Part shown: positions 7,977-16,884 of the stretch, piece after piece
Position numbering within the stretch: the stretch's first letter is position 1
Layout: every line of letters begins with the position of its first letter
Assembly (NCBI GenBank): GCA_005798285.1
Contig: SYKE01000192.1
Coordinates: forward strand, 1 to 37,339
DNA from: Actinomycetota bacterium
Lineage (GTDB): Bacteria > Armatimonadota > SYMT01
Direction: 5' to 3'
Length of the DNA: 37,339 nt
Translations under genes and position numbers: made by a program
Notes under the pieces: generated by a model
What the model saw: the letters and a program-made list of their open reading frames with translations, nothing else
Told to the model about the DNA's origin: nothing
Databases searched by the model: none

Positions 7977-8183
7977 TCAACCCTGAATGGTGATGGGGCC
8001 GGCCTTCGGGTCCTGGCTTCGCAGCAAGCACGCGCCACACACCCACCGAGCCGTTCTTGGCGACAAGCGTCCGCTGAAGGTCACGACTTCATACGCAATC
8101 TTCTGGCGGGGGCTGAGGAGATTTCGGACTATTCGCCGTAACGATAGCCGCCGGTTGCAGATCTCACAAACGGGAACAGACAT
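7977..8183 (-). CDS. Small zinc-ribbon protein
   Basis: A 68-residue protein with two CxxC knuckles, C6-C9 (VCEICN) and C49-C52 (VCGACL), separated by about 40 residues of strand-forming, Arg-rich sequence (YEVVTFSGRLSPRTARWV). This spacing is typical of treble-clef or zinc-ribbon mini-proteins that bind one zinc ion. No enzymatic domain is present; a nucleic-acid-binding or structural role is possible but unproven. It lies just upstream of galU on the same strand. No good ribosome-binding site precedes the ATG at 8183, and this lowers confidence. Confidence 0.55.
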   Translation of the reverse strand: MSVPVCEICNRRLSLRRIVRNLLSPRQKIAYEVVTFSGRLSPRTARWVCGACLLRSQDPKAGPITIQG

Positions 8184-8292
8184 GGGGGGAGAGAGTCCTC
8201 ACGTTGCATAACTGTATCGCACGGTCGGGCGGCGTGCGGGTTAGCGCGGCCGACCTGTTCTATTCGACTCCGCTGGAGGCCCCATTCGTACG

Positions 8293-9306
8293 ATGGCGCT
8301 GGAACTGGTTCGAGCACGAGCCCCCGTTCGGATTTGTGACCTCGGTGGGTGGAGCGATACGCGGGTCGCCGGCGCCGGTGCTGTGGTCAGCCTCTGCATC
8401 TCCCAGTACGCGCACGTCACCGTGGAGATTTCTCCTCGACAGGCGTTGACCATCCTGAGCCTGGATGACGAAGGGTCGGTCTCCATCGAGGAGCTTCGAC
8501 GTCAGCAGTATCAGGGCGTTCTGGATCTGGCGCGGGCGGCGCTCAAGCGAGTGGGCCTGCACCGGGGTGTCCGCGTACTGGCCCGAACCGATGTGCCGCC
8601 GGGGGCGGGATTGGGGGCCTCGGCATCGCTGGGCGTGGCGCTCGTGGGGGCGCTCTGCGCCTTCATCGGCCCGCGCGCGCTTCCCGGCGATGTGGCGGAA
8701 CTGGCGCACTCGGTTGAGACCGAGGAGATGGGATTTGAGTGCGGCGTGCAGGACCATCACGCATCCGCGCGGGGCGGCGCTAACCTGCTTGAAGTGGATT
8801 ATCCCCGGGCTCGGGTGCACTCGATCCCGCTGTCCGTCGCAGCGCGCTGCGAATTAGAGTCCCGACTCCTCCTGGTCCATGGCCGGCCGGCAGGTATTTC
8901 ATCGGACCTCCACAGGATAGTCTTCGGCGGGCGGCCGGCGCCGGAGTTGAAGTCGCTGTTCGAGCAGCTCGCGGAGTGCGCGGTGCTCGGAAAAGAGGCA
9001 CTGCTCGAGGGGGACGTCGGTGCATTCGGAGATGCCATGAACGCCAATTGGACGCTCCAGCGCCAGTTGCATCCAGACGTTGCTCCCGCGGACTTTCAGG
9101 AGCTGGAATCGGCCGTGTGTCGCGCCGGTGCTATCGCCTTCAAGGGCAACGGCGCCGGCGGGGGTGGTTCGGCGACGGTATTGTGCGGCGCCGACAATCA
9201 GCATCTGGTTGTGCGACAGATCGAGGCGCTGGGGGTCCGGTGGTCGCCCGTTCGACTGGATCAATCCGGGCTACGAGTCTGGCGGCCCCGGGAGACGGGA
9301 GCCTGA
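8293..9306 (+). CDS. GHMP-family sugar kinase
   Basis: A 337-residue small-molecule kinase of the GHMP superfamily, phosphorylating a sugar or sugar phosphate with ATP in the cytoplasm. Motif 1 is APVRICDLGGWSDT (residues 10-23), the form seen in heptose-7-phosphate kinase (HddA) and L-fucokinase-type enzymes. The ATP-binding motif PPGAGLGASAS is at 102-112, and the C-terminal motif appears as KGNGAGGGGSAT. A CGVQDHHAS segment (near residue 150) resembles the substrate loop of HddA/fucokinase relatives. GGAGG (8275-8279) lies 13 nt before the ATG, a long but usable spacing. It is divergent from the zinc-ribbon/galU group, which fits activation of a sugar for nucleotide-sugar synthesis. The sugar is not determined. 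Confidence 0.85.
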   Translation: MALELVRARAPVRICDLGGWSDTRVAGAGAVVSLCISQYAHVTVEISPRQALTILSLDDEGSVSIEELRRQQYQGVLDLARAALKRVGLHRGVRVLARTDVPPGAGLGASASLGVALVGALCAFIGPRALPGDVAELAHSVETEEMGFECGVQDHHASARGGANLLEVDYPRARVHSIPLSVAARCELESRLLLVHGRPAGISSDLHRIVFGGRPAPELKSLFEQLAECAVLGKEALLEGDVGAFGDAMNANWTLQRQLHPDVAPADFQELESAVCRAGAIAFKGNGAGGGGSATVLCGADNQHLVVRQIEALGVRWSPVRLDQSGLRVWRPRETGA

Positions 9307-9314
9307 GGGCTCCC
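9297..9314. terminator. Hairpin between convergent genes, possible bidirectional terminator
   Basis: GGGAGCC (9297-9303), loop TGAG, and GGCTCCC (9308-9314) form a perfect 7-bp stem. It spans the stop codon of the GHMP kinase and sits 14 nt from the end of the convergent PPC gene. There is no T-tract on either side, so termination is a guess from position and stability. Confidence 0.35.
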
Positions 9315-9328
9315 GCTCCGACGCCCAA

Positions 9329-11458
9329 CTACCGCATAAGCAGGACTCGCGCCTCGCTCTGGACGCGCCACTTCCCTTCCAGTCGCGTTTGGGCTTTGAG
9401 AACGAGCGGTATCTGACGGTCCTCCGCGGCGAGTCCGCTCAACCGTACGGTTGTGCGCACGCGGCTCTCGCCGGCAGGTATCCGCACCAGAGACGTCGAC
9501 GCCGTACCGGAGTAGCCTTCTTCGAGGGATGCAGAGAGCTCCAGGTCCCCGTTGATGCGGGGGTTGCGAAGGACCTCAAGCTCCACCGTCACGACACCGT
9601 CCAACGGCAACTTCAACTCTCGGGAGACCGGTTCCAGCTTAAGCAGGGCGCCTTCGATCCACACGGTGATCCGTCCGTCGAGGGTGCTGACCACCTGTCG
9701 CTCTCGGCCGGCCCCATCTCGTACCCGACCCACTCCAACCAGCACCATGCGGCTGGTGCGACTGGTTTCCAGCCACTCCGGCCAGTAGACGGGGTACTCT
9801 ACCCGCGCTGCGCCGGCCGGTACCGGAAACTCAGGCCCGGAGATTCCCTGACGGTGCCGATCCTGCTTGGACGCCATCTGCAGCACCACTCCGCCAAGAT
9901 AGCCGGGATCCCGCTCGATCACCACATCAGCCGGGAACTCGGCGCCTCGGGGCACCCGGCGGCCGCCTTCTTTGTCCGGCTGCGAGATCTTGAAGGGAGC
10001 CTTCAAGGTGACCGTCACGAGCACCTGATCCGTCAGCGCTTGCCCGGCCCCCGTGAGATCGTCTGAGACCGGCGCGAGGCATGACGCCCGGAGTGGTTGA
10101 CCCTGGTGCTCCGCAGTTCCGACCCATCGCGTCAACGCGGCCGATGTGCCCGCGGAAGCCGTATGCGTGATGGGAACGGTGACCTCCGACCTGCCCGCGG
10201 GAATCTCGATGACAGCCGGTAGAGTGCAGCCGGCGGGTAAACCCGTTGCAGTGACGCGGATGGGACCTTCAAACCCAGCGAGACGACGGGCCGTCAGCTT
10301 GAGAGACGCGCCTCCGCCCTGGAGAAGATCCAGTTTTTGGGGTCCTCGGAGCTCGAATCCGGGCGAAAGTCGCTCCAGCTTGAGATCGAACGGCTGTGGT
10401 GGAGCGGCGGGTGGCGAGACGCCGTCAATGACCACGACATACTCCCCATCCTGGGGAAGCGTAGTCTCGATCCCCGGATCAGTGCCGCCGGGGAGATCAT
10501 CGTTCTGTACGAGTTCCTTGCCGTCTGGACCCCTCAACTTCATCGAGAGGTCCCAGCCGGCGATGCGCCCCACCGAGTTCGCCGACAGGCGGAGGTTCTC
10601 ACCCTTGCGACCCGTGAAGCGATGTTCCAGAGGGCGATCTCCTGCCCGGAGAATGAAGCGGTTTGGGGCCGGGGCTTCCGGTGCGTAAGGCCCGATCAGG
10701 AGGCGATAGGCGTATGCAAAGTCTCCCCGAAAGTCGAGATCGGAGACGGCGACTTCGTAGCTCTCGCCCTTCCGCACCGAGAGGCGAGAAGCCAGATCGT
10801 TGCCCGCCGAGTCTGCTTCATCAAGCAGCAGCCGACCGGCAGAGTCCCACACCTGGAGTGTCGCATTGAAGTCGGATCCGAGCGAGCGAGCGGCAACCTG
10901 GAGCGCCAGGACACCATCCGAGGCCGCCTGAAACCGGTAGCGGTCCACTTCCTCAATGCGGCTGAGGCGTCCCGAAACTGCGGTCGGGATCGACTCCAGT
11001 GTCATCGGCAGAACCCGAAGCCGCCGTTCCATGACGTCGGGGGCTCGGGAGATCCAGAGAATTCCCGTGCTGCTTCCGCCGTTGGCGTTCGCGACCTGCC
11101 ACCGAACGGGTCCGGGCTCCACGTCCGCGGCAGCGGTCACTCGCACGCGCCACTCGCGGGGCTGCGGAGCGGCCCCGTTGTAGCTCTTCGGACCGAACCA
11201 GTAGGGCGGCGGTTGCACGACGACCGGGCCGAGTGGCGCGATCGGATCGATCCGAACCCCCGGGTGGTGGGAGAGAATCTGGCTGTCCGGGGTCCACTCG
11301 TAGCCACCGAGGGTAACCTCGGTGGTTCCGCCCGCCACACAGGCAGCCGGAAACGCGTAGCCGGCATCCGGCCCCTTCTGCTGTGCAGACGCATTGCCGC
11401 CTGCGAGCAGCAGCGAGGCCGCGGCAGCCGCCGGGATGCCCAGCGTTCGGATTTGCAT
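9329..11458 (-). CDS. Secreted protein with PPC (pre-peptidase C-terminal-like) domains
   Basis: A 709-residue exported protein with a signal peptide (LGIPAAAAASLLLAGGNASAQ) and an all-beta composition. Residues about 160-255 (VSGRLSRIEEVDRYRFQA onward) match the PPC beta-sandwich. A second similar unit spans about 278-365 (LEHRFTGRKGENLRL, then DGEYVVVIDGV). The remaining half reads as several Ig-like or bacterial beta-sandwich repeats, with phrases such as VTATGLPAGCTLP and EIPAGRSEVTVPI. No catalytic motif is visible. It is the last gene of the five-gene operon, 9 nt after the DUF1501 gene. PPC proteins commonly accompany DUF1549/DUF1553-DUF1501 gene pairs, and it may act as a carbohydrate- or surface-binding partner; this is inference. 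Confidence 0.8.
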   Translation of the reverse strand: MQIRTLGIPAAAAASLLLAGGNASAQQKGPDAGYAFPAACVAGGTTEVTLGGYEWTPDSQILSHHPGVRIDPIAPLGPVVVQPPPYWFGPKSYNGAAPQPREWRVRVTAAADVEPGPVRWQVANANGGSSTGILWISRAPDVMERRLRVLPMTLESIPTAVSGRLSRIEEVDRYRFQAASDGVLALQVAARSLGSDFNATLQVWDSAGRLLLDEADSAGNDLASRLSVRKGESYEVAVSDLDFRGDFAYAYRLLIGPYAPEAPAPNRFILRAGDRPLEHRFTGRKGENLRLSANSVGRIAGWDLSMKLRGPDGKELVQNDDLPGGTDPGIETTLPQDGEYVVVIDGVSPPAAPPQPFDLKLERLSPGFELRGPQKLDLLQGGGASLKLTARRLAGFEGPIRVTATGLPAGCTLPAVIEIPAGRSEVTVPITHTASAGTSAALTRWVGTAEHQGQPLRASCLAPVSDDLTGAGQALTDQVLVTVTLKAPFKISQPDKEGGRRVPRGAEFPADVVIERDPGYLGGVVLQMASKQDRHRQGISGPEFPVPAGAARVEYPVYWPEWLETSRTSRMVLVGVGRVRDGAGRERQVVSTLDGRITVWIEGALLKLEPVSRELKLPLDGVVTVELEVLRNPRINGDLELSASLEEGYSGTASTSLVRIPAGESRVRTTVRLSGLAAEDRQIPLVLKAQTRLEGKWRVQSEARVLLMR

Positions 11459-11467
11459 TGAGACGGC

Positions 11468-12799
11468 CTAAACCAGTCCGGCGATCAACTCGCCCCCGTT
11501 CACGATCGGCACCGGGCGACCCAACTGGGTGTAGTACGTCTTATTGGTGTCCACACCCATCTGTCCCAGAATGGTCTTGAGCAGGTCCTCGACGCCCACT
11601 GGAGTCGTGGTGGGATACGCCGCTTCCTTGTCCGTGGCGCCGATCACCTGGCCCGGCTTGATGCCCCCGCCCGCGAAGAGGACGCTCTGGGCCATCGACC
11701 AGTGGTCTCGCCCGGCGTCCTTGTTGATCCGGGGGGTTCTCCCCATCTCCCCCATCATCACAACCAGCGTGTTCTCGAGGAGCCCGCGATCATTGAGATC
11801 GCGAATCAGCGCCGCAAAGGCACGATCCGCGTGGGGAATCAGGTCCTTCTCGAGACTCAGGAAGTTGGAGTAATGGGTATCCCAACTGCCGTGATCAATC
11901 CCGATGAACCTTGAGCCCGATTCGACGAGACGTCGAGCCAACAGGGCGCACTGACCGAGCGACGTGTAGCCGTAGGCTTCGCGCACTTTCGCCGGCTCCG
12001 ATCGCAAGTCAAAGGCCTTCTGAGCAGCCGGCGACGTGATCAGGTCGTACGCCTTTTCGTAGTAGGTCGACATGGCTCCGGCTCGAGGAGCCGCGCCCGC
12101 AGTCTTGCCGCGAGGTTCCATCGCCGAGAGGGCCCCGCGCCGACGATCGAAGCGATCTCGACTCACGCCGCGTGTCAGCCTGAGATCTTTGACTTCGAAA
12201 TCGGGCTGAACGGGATCGGACTCAATGACAAAGGGAGCGTGCTCGGCGCCGTAGAAGCCGGGCCCGCCGGCGGTCATCGGGTGCGGCAGGTTGACGTACA
12301 CCGGAACCGCCGTGCGTGGCCCGAGCTCGCGGCTGACGATGGAGCCAAGCGACGGATAGAGCACGTTGTTGGGAATCCGGCTGTTCTGACCGTCCTGAAA
12401 GTCCGGCCGGTACCCGGTGAGGCTGTAATGGTAGCCGGTGGTGTGACCGTTGTCGTTGTGACTGTGGCTCCGCAGGATGGAATAGAGGTGTGCCGTCTTC
12501 GCACACTCCTTGCAGTGCTCGCCGATCTCAATGCCCGGCACGTTTGTGCGGATCGGTTTGAACGGTCCACGGATTTCAGCCGGAGCGTCGGGCTTGAGAT
12601 CCCACATGTCGATGTGGCTTGGGCCGCCCTGCAGGTAGATGAGAATGCAGGCCGTCGCCTTGCCGGGCTTCGGAAGCGCGGCCTCACTCTGCATCTGGAG
12701 GAGGCCCGGCAGGGTCAATCCACCGATCAGCCCGCTTCCGCCGAGCCGGAGTGCGCTCCGACGCGTCACCCGGTCACAGTAGCCGATGCTCTTGCCCAT
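11468..12799 (-). CDS. DUF1501 protein (alkaline phosphatase/sulfatase-like fold), Tat-exported, second copy
   Basis: A 443-residue DUF1501 protein, structurally related to the alkaline phosphatase/sulfatase superfamily. The N-terminus carries a twin-arginine signal (VTRRSALRLGG, then a hydrophobic stretch). Family signatures are LQGGPSHIDMWDLKP, GIDHGSWDTHYSN, EMGRTPRIN, GRDHWS and AGGGIKPGQVIGATD; their Asp and His residues are the likely metal ligands. No enzymatic reaction has been established for the family, as far as I know. The start is taken at 12799, because AGGAG (12809-12813) abuts the ATG at 12808 but is 9 nt from the one at 12799. It follows the second cytochrome-type gene by 57 nt and precedes the PPC gene by 9 nt. 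It is shorter than its paralogue at 15377-16873. Confidence 0.87.
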   Translation of the reverse strand: MGKSIGYCDRVTRRSALRLGGSGLIGGLTLPGLLQMQSEAALPKPGKATACILIYLQGGPSHIDMWDLKPDAPAEIRGPFKPIRTNVPGIEIGEHCKECAKTAHLYSILRSHSHNDNGHTTGYHYSLTGYRPDFQDGQNSRIPNNVLYPSLGSIVSRELGPRTAVPVYVNLPHPMTAGGPGFYGAEHAPFVIESDPVQPDFEVKDLRLTRGVSRDRFDRRRGALSAMEPRGKTAGAAPRAGAMSTYYEKAYDLITSPAAQKAFDLRSEPAKVREAYGYTSLGQCALLARRLVESGSRFIGIDHGSWDTHYSNFLSLEKDLIPHADRAFAALIRDLNDRGLLENTLVVMMGEMGRTPRINKDAGRDHWSMAQSVLFAGGGIKPGQVIGATDKEAAYPTTTPVGVEDLLKTILGQMGVDTNKTYYTQLGRPVPIVNGGELIAGLV

Positions 12800-12808
12800 T
12801 CGTCTCAT

Positions 12809-12813
12809 CTCCT
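12809..12813 (-). promoter_or_regulatory. Ribosome-binding site that decides the DUF1501 start
   Basis: The minus-strand sequence AGGAG touches the ATG at 12808 (zero spacing) and lies 9 nt before the in-frame ATG at 12799. Only the second spacing permits normal initiation, so the protein should begin MGKSIGYC. Confidence 0.5.
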
Positions 12814-12856
12814 GCGGCTCCGTTGCGTGAACGGTCCGCCTGGAGCCCCCTGCTGC

Positions 12857-15277
12857 CTATTGAAGGTACAGAAAGCTCTTGGTGTTCAAAACTGTCCAGA
12901 ACAGATCTTCGATGGCCTCTTGCCGAGACCGCCCCGGGCCGAATAACCGGCGTAAGGCCTGCCGCTCCTCGGGAGTCGGATACCGGGTGAGAGACGCCAG
13001 AAACGCTTCGTCAATCACAGCATCGGGAGTCTGTTGGGATGCCGCCAGTTCCCGAACTCGACCCCCCGGGGCCGAAAGCTTCTCCCCGATCTCCGGGGAG
13101 TTCATCAAGTGGAGCGCCTGAGCAATGGTCGGATCGGTGGAGCGCTCGCACTCGCAGACACTGGCCCGAACCGGGCGTCCGAACACTTTCAAGAAATAGG
13201 AAGGCATCCGATTGTCCCACACCTGTATGGCACGATACCCTGGCGGCCAGCCATTGAACTTTTCGGGTACGCCCGCTACTTGCGAGACTGCATCCAGGAG
13301 GACCTCTGCCGGCATTGGGCGCTCGTAGGCGCGAGAAAACTGCTGATCATCCAGCCGATTTGTGGCGTTCGGCTCACCGGAAAGCTGATAGACCCGAGAG
13401 GTCAACAGCAGGCGTGTAAAGGCCTTGAGATCGAACTTGAGCTCTCTCAGACGACTTTCCAGGAGCGAGAGGAGCGCCGCGTTCGATGCCGGGTTCGTGA
13501 CCCGTAGATCATCGATCGGTTCGACCAATCCGCGACCGAAGTAGTGAGCCCAGAGCCGGTTTGCTATGGCCCGCGCGAACAGTCGATTCTCCGGCGACAG
13601 CATCCAGTCGGCGGCTGCAGCCCTTCGGTCGGAGTCCTCGCTCAACGCCGGCGGCTTCGCTCCCAGTCCACGAGCCGCCAGCACGACACCGGTGCGGGGG
13701 TTGGCGAGATCCCTCCCCCCGCGCGAACGAACCGCATCGGCCCCATCCGGGAGATTCTTCATCGTGACTCCCGAGAAGAACCCGGCGAAAGCCCAGTAAT
13801 CATCCTGCCCCCACCGCTCGGATGGGTGCTGATGACACTGTGCGCATTCCAAACGTGTCCCAAGGAACAACTGACTGAGAGATCTTGCCAGGGTATCGGG
13901 ACCCTTGATGGATCGATAGAACGCTGCCGGGCCCTCGGCCCGCGTGGAGCCCTGAGCCGTGAGGATCTCTCGAACCCAGACGTCGTAGGGGCGGTTCTCC
14001 GAAAACTGCTTCTTCAGCCAGCGGGTGAACGCCACAGCGCCCTGTGCCGTGACGGCATCACGATCCACGCGGAGAATGTCCGCCCACCGCATGGCCCAGT
14101 AGTCCGCATACTCCGGCCGGTCCAGCACCCGATCGATCCACTTCGAACGGACGGCATCACGGGCCCGTGGTCCGGCTATCCGCGACTCGGACAAAAACTG
14201 CCTGGCTTCTTCGGCGGTCGGCAGCGTTCCAATGGCATCCAAGTAAACGCGGCGCAGAAACACCGAGTCCGATGCCGGCTCGCTGGGCTGAATTCCCAGC
14301 CGGGAAAGACTCGACCAGACCGCTCGGTCCACCGGATGCGCGGATGGGGCGACCGCCGTCCGGATCCCGCCGGGCCTCGGAACGAGCACCCGGCAGACCG
14401 CTACCCGGCCCTGATACTTCACCAGAATGGCGCCCTCGCCGACCCGACTCGCAGCCTGGACGCGGCCGTCAGGGTCTACGTCGACGACACTGGGAGCATT
14501 CGACGCGAACTCGGCTTCCGCCGTCACCGGCTGGGTGACGCCGGCGGAGTTCTTCACCAGCACCCTGAGCTGGAGCGTGCCGTTGAGCGGGAGTTCGACT
14601 TCACGGGGCTCGACCGTCACCTCGGCCGCGACTGGCTCTCCGTCGTACGACGCCCCTTCTCCGATCCATCGGGCAAGAAGCCGATATGGGGCGGAGCCGA
14701 CGTCGAATCGCTTGCCTCCGGCGTGAGGCAACGCCGAGATCGCTTTCTTGAGGATGAGACTCGCTTCGGGCCGCGTCTTCACGACTCGTCTGCCGGCGGC
14801 ATGCCTGGAAATCGCCCACTGGTCCGAAGGTGGATCGAAGCCGAAGACACTCAGCTTGAAGCCGTTCCTCCCCTCTGCTTTCCCATGGCACCGGCCGCCG
14901 TTGCAGCCGTACCGGGTCAGCAGTGGGAGCACCTCCCGGGCAAACGAGACCGGCTCGGGATGACTCGCGCCGCGTACCTGAATCGGGATCCTTCGGGCGG
15001 CCGACCCCGCCCCTACGATCAACGTCGTATCCCCGTCGCCGACAGCCGCCACTCGGCCCTGACGATCCACCGCCGCGACCCTGGAGTCCAGCACCCGCAT
15101 CGGGACTGCGCCCGTCAGATCTACCCAGCGACCCGCCGTCGTCCGGCCCAATCGAAGCTGATCTCGCGACTCCGGCCCAGAGAGGCGGATCGTCGGCGGG
15201 TACACCTCAACCGGCTGGGCAGACGCAGGCGCCCCTACCACGAGCGCCAGACCAACCGCCACGAAGTACCGCCTCAC
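12857..15277 (-). CDS. Secreted haem-binding DUF1549/DUF1553 protein with bacterial Ig-like domains
   Basis: An 806-residue exported protein. The GTG at 15277 is chosen because GGAGA lies 8 nt upstream and a signal peptide follows (RRYFVAVGLALVVGAPASA). The layout is a Big2-like Ig domain (about 24-102), a haem-type CX4CH motif (CNGGRCH, 125-131), a second Big2-like domain (about 220-305), the DUF1549 domain with a CxxCH motif (ECAQCHQHP), and DUF1553 to the end (NTKSFLYLQ). The Cys-His motifs indicate covalent c-type haem. The other cytochrome-type gene of the operon lacks Ig domains and has CxxCH in both places. It is 99 nt after the first DUF1501 gene. Substrate and electron partner are unknown. 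Confidence 0.87.
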   Translation of the reverse strand: MRRYFVAVGLALVVGAPASAQPVEVYPPTIRLSGPESRDQLRLGRTTAGRWVDLTGAVPMRVLDSRVAAVDRQGRVAAVGDGDTTLIVGAGSAARRIPIQVRGASHPEPVSFAREVLPLLTRYGCNGGRCHGKAEGRNGFKLSVFGFDPPSDQWAISRHAAGRRVVKTRPEASLILKKAISALPHAGGKRFDVGSAPYRLLARWIGEGASYDGEPVAAEVTVEPREVELPLNGTLQLRVLVKNSAGVTQPVTAEAEFASNAPSVVDVDPDGRVQAASRVGEGAILVKYQGRVAVCRVLVPRPGGIRTAVAPSAHPVDRAVWSSLSRLGIQPSEPASDSVFLRRVYLDAIGTLPTAEEARQFLSESRIAGPRARDAVRSKWIDRVLDRPEYADYWAMRWADILRVDRDAVTAQGAVAFTRWLKKQFSENRPYDVWVREILTAQGSTRAEGPAAFYRSIKGPDTLARSLSQLFLGTRLECAQCHQHPSERWGQDDYWAFAGFFSGVTMKNLPDGADAVRSRGGRDLANPRTGVVLAARGLGAKPPALSEDSDRRAAAADWMLSPENRLFARAIANRLWAHYFGRGLVEPIDDLRVTNPASNAALLSLLESRLRELKFDLKAFTRLLLTSRVYQLSGEPNATNRLDDQQFSRAYERPMPAEVLLDAVSQVAGVPEKFNGWPPGYRAIQVWDNRMPSYFLKVFGRPVRASVCECERSTDPTIAQALHLMNSPEIGEKLSAPGGRVRELAASQQTPDAVIDEAFLASLTRYPTPEERQALRRLFGPGRSRQEAIEDLFWTVLNTKSFLYLQ

Positions 15278-15376
15278 TCGATCGTCTCCAGAGCCTTGAA
15301 GCTCCCAACCACGTCTTCATTCGCCACGCCGACTGGGTGTCCCTGGCGATTCACACTGACACGTCGTTGCCCCACC

Positions 15377-16873
15377 TCAGGCCAGCATCTTCGGCACGAC
15401 CTTGCCGGCAACGTCCGTCAGCCGGAAGTCGCGACCCTGAAATCGGTAGGTCAATCGCGTGTGGTCCACCCCGAACAAGTGCAGGATCGTGGCGTGCAGG
15501 TCGTGGACGTGCACAGGATCCTCCACCACGTTCCACCCGATCTCGTCGGTCTTGCCGATCACCTGCCCGCCTTTGATGCCTCCACCGGCCAGGAAAAGGC
15601 TGAAGGCAAACGGGTGATGGTCCCGCCCGGTATTCGGCGCGGACCCGCGACGGTTCTCCCCCAGCGGCGTCCGGCCGAACTCGGAGGCCCACACCACCAG
15701 AGTCGTGTCGAGAAGGCCACGTTGCTTGAGATCCTGGATGAGCGCCGCGACGGGCCGATCCGCCATGGCGGTGCAGTACCTCAATTCATCGTCCAGGTTG
15801 CTGTGGTGATCCCACGATGCGTGGAAGATGTTGACGAAACGGACGCCCCGCTCAACGAGACGCCGAGCCAGGAGACACGACGAGGAAAACTGGTGGAATG
15901 TGCCTTTGCCGCCGCCGCGGCTCGCCTTGTAGCCCTCTTCGGTGCGATCCAATCCGTACCACTCCCGAGTGGCGGCACTTTCCGATGATAGATCCATCAA
16001 CTCCGGCGTCGAGGCCTGCATCCGAAACGCGAGCTCATAGGCAGAGATGCGACTGGCGATCTCCGGATCTCCAATGCCCTTCAGCCGTTCCCGATTGAGA
16101 TCTGCGATCGCGGTCAACGTCTTCCGCTGCAAGTCATCATCAAATCCAGGAGGGTTGCTGAGGTTCAGCACTGGATCGCCCTGACTGCGGAAAAGCACTC
16201 CCTGATACGAACTCGGCAAAAACCCACTGCTCCAGTTCGAGGCGCCTCCCGACGTGCCGCGTCCCGCGCTGAGCACCACGTAGCCGGGCAACTCGCGAGA
16301 GGCGCTTCCCAATCCGTAATTCAGCCAGGAACCCATACTGGGCCGACCGAGCAGCGGCGCACCGCAGTTCATCATCAACTGACCCGGATGATGGTTGAAC
16401 GCGTCCGTGTGCATGGAGCGAATCAAGCAGAGATCGTCCGCGCAGGAGCCGATATGCGGAAGCCAGTCGGACATCTCGATGCCGGACTTGCCGTAGCGCT
16501 TGAACTCGCGGGGACTCCCGAGCAGCGTGGCGCTTTCCTTCTGGATGAACGCGAAGCGGACCTCTTTGGTCAAAGAGTCCGGGAGCTTCTGCCCGTGCAG
16601 TTCCCGCAGTTTGGGTTTGGCGTCGAAGAGATCGATCTGGCTGGGCGCCCCCTCCAGATAGATCATAATGCAGCGCTCGGCCTTCGGGGCGATGTGCGGC
16701 AGCAGACCCGGCAAGCCGCCCAGGGGTCCTGCATCCGCGTCTTGCGCGAGAAGCGACGCCATCGCCAGAGTGCCGATGGCGTTCGCGGAGTTGCCGAGAA
16801 AACGGCGGCGCGAGGCGGATGTCCCGGGGTCCGGGCCGTCAGGATTGAGCTGCGTCAGAAGTTTTTCCGTCAT
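15377..16873 (-). CDS. DUF1501 protein, Tat-exported, first copy
   Basis: A 498-residue DUF1501 protein starting MTEKLLTQLN; the frame is open upstream to 16942 but that overlaps the preceding gene, and AAGG lies a few nt before this ATG. The Tat signal is SASRRRFLGNSANAIGTLAMASLL. Family motifs are MIYLEGAPSQIDLFDAKP, the FHASWDHHSNL segment, SEFGRTP, GRDHHPF and AGGGIKGGQVIGKTDE. HDLHATILHLFGVDH near the C-terminus is typical of the longer DUF1501 subgroup that pairs with PSCyt1-type genes. It is separated by only 11 nt from the upstream cytochrome-type gene, so the two are certainly co-transcribed. The exported protein probably works in the periplasm or at the surface together with that haem protein. 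Confidence 0.88.
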   Translation of the reverse strand: MTEKLLTQLNPDGPDPGTSASRRRFLGNSANAIGTLAMASLLAQDADAGPLGGLPGLLPHIAPKAERCIMIYLEGAPSQIDLFDAKPKLRELHGQKLPDSLTKEVRFAFIQKESATLLGSPREFKRYGKSGIEMSDWLPHIGSCADDLCLIRSMHTDAFNHHPGQLMMNCGAPLLGRPSMGSWLNYGLGSASRELPGYVVLSAGRGTSGGASNWSSGFLPSSYQGVLFRSQGDPVLNLSNPPGFDDDLQRKTLTAIADLNRERLKGIGDPEIASRISAYELAFRMQASTPELMDLSSESAATREWYGLDRTEEGYKASRGGGKGTFHQFSSSCLLARRLVERGVRFVNIFHASWDHHSNLDDELRYCTAMADRPVAALIQDLKQRGLLDTTLVVWASEFGRTPLGENRRGSAPNTGRDHHPFAFSLFLAGGGIKGGQVIGKTDEIGWNVVEDPVHVHDLHATILHLFGVDHTRLTYRFQGRDFRLTDVAGKVVPKMLA

Positions 16874-16884
16874 CGCCTTGCTCT

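Noticed and set aside
13544-15988. A very long plus-strand open frame (814 codons) opposite the second cytochrome-type gene and part of the first DUF1501 gene
   Set aside because: The minus-strand frames have clear conserved domains. The plus-strand translation is Arg/Pro/His-rich with no motif and spans two real genes, as expected for antisense frames in GC-rich DNA.
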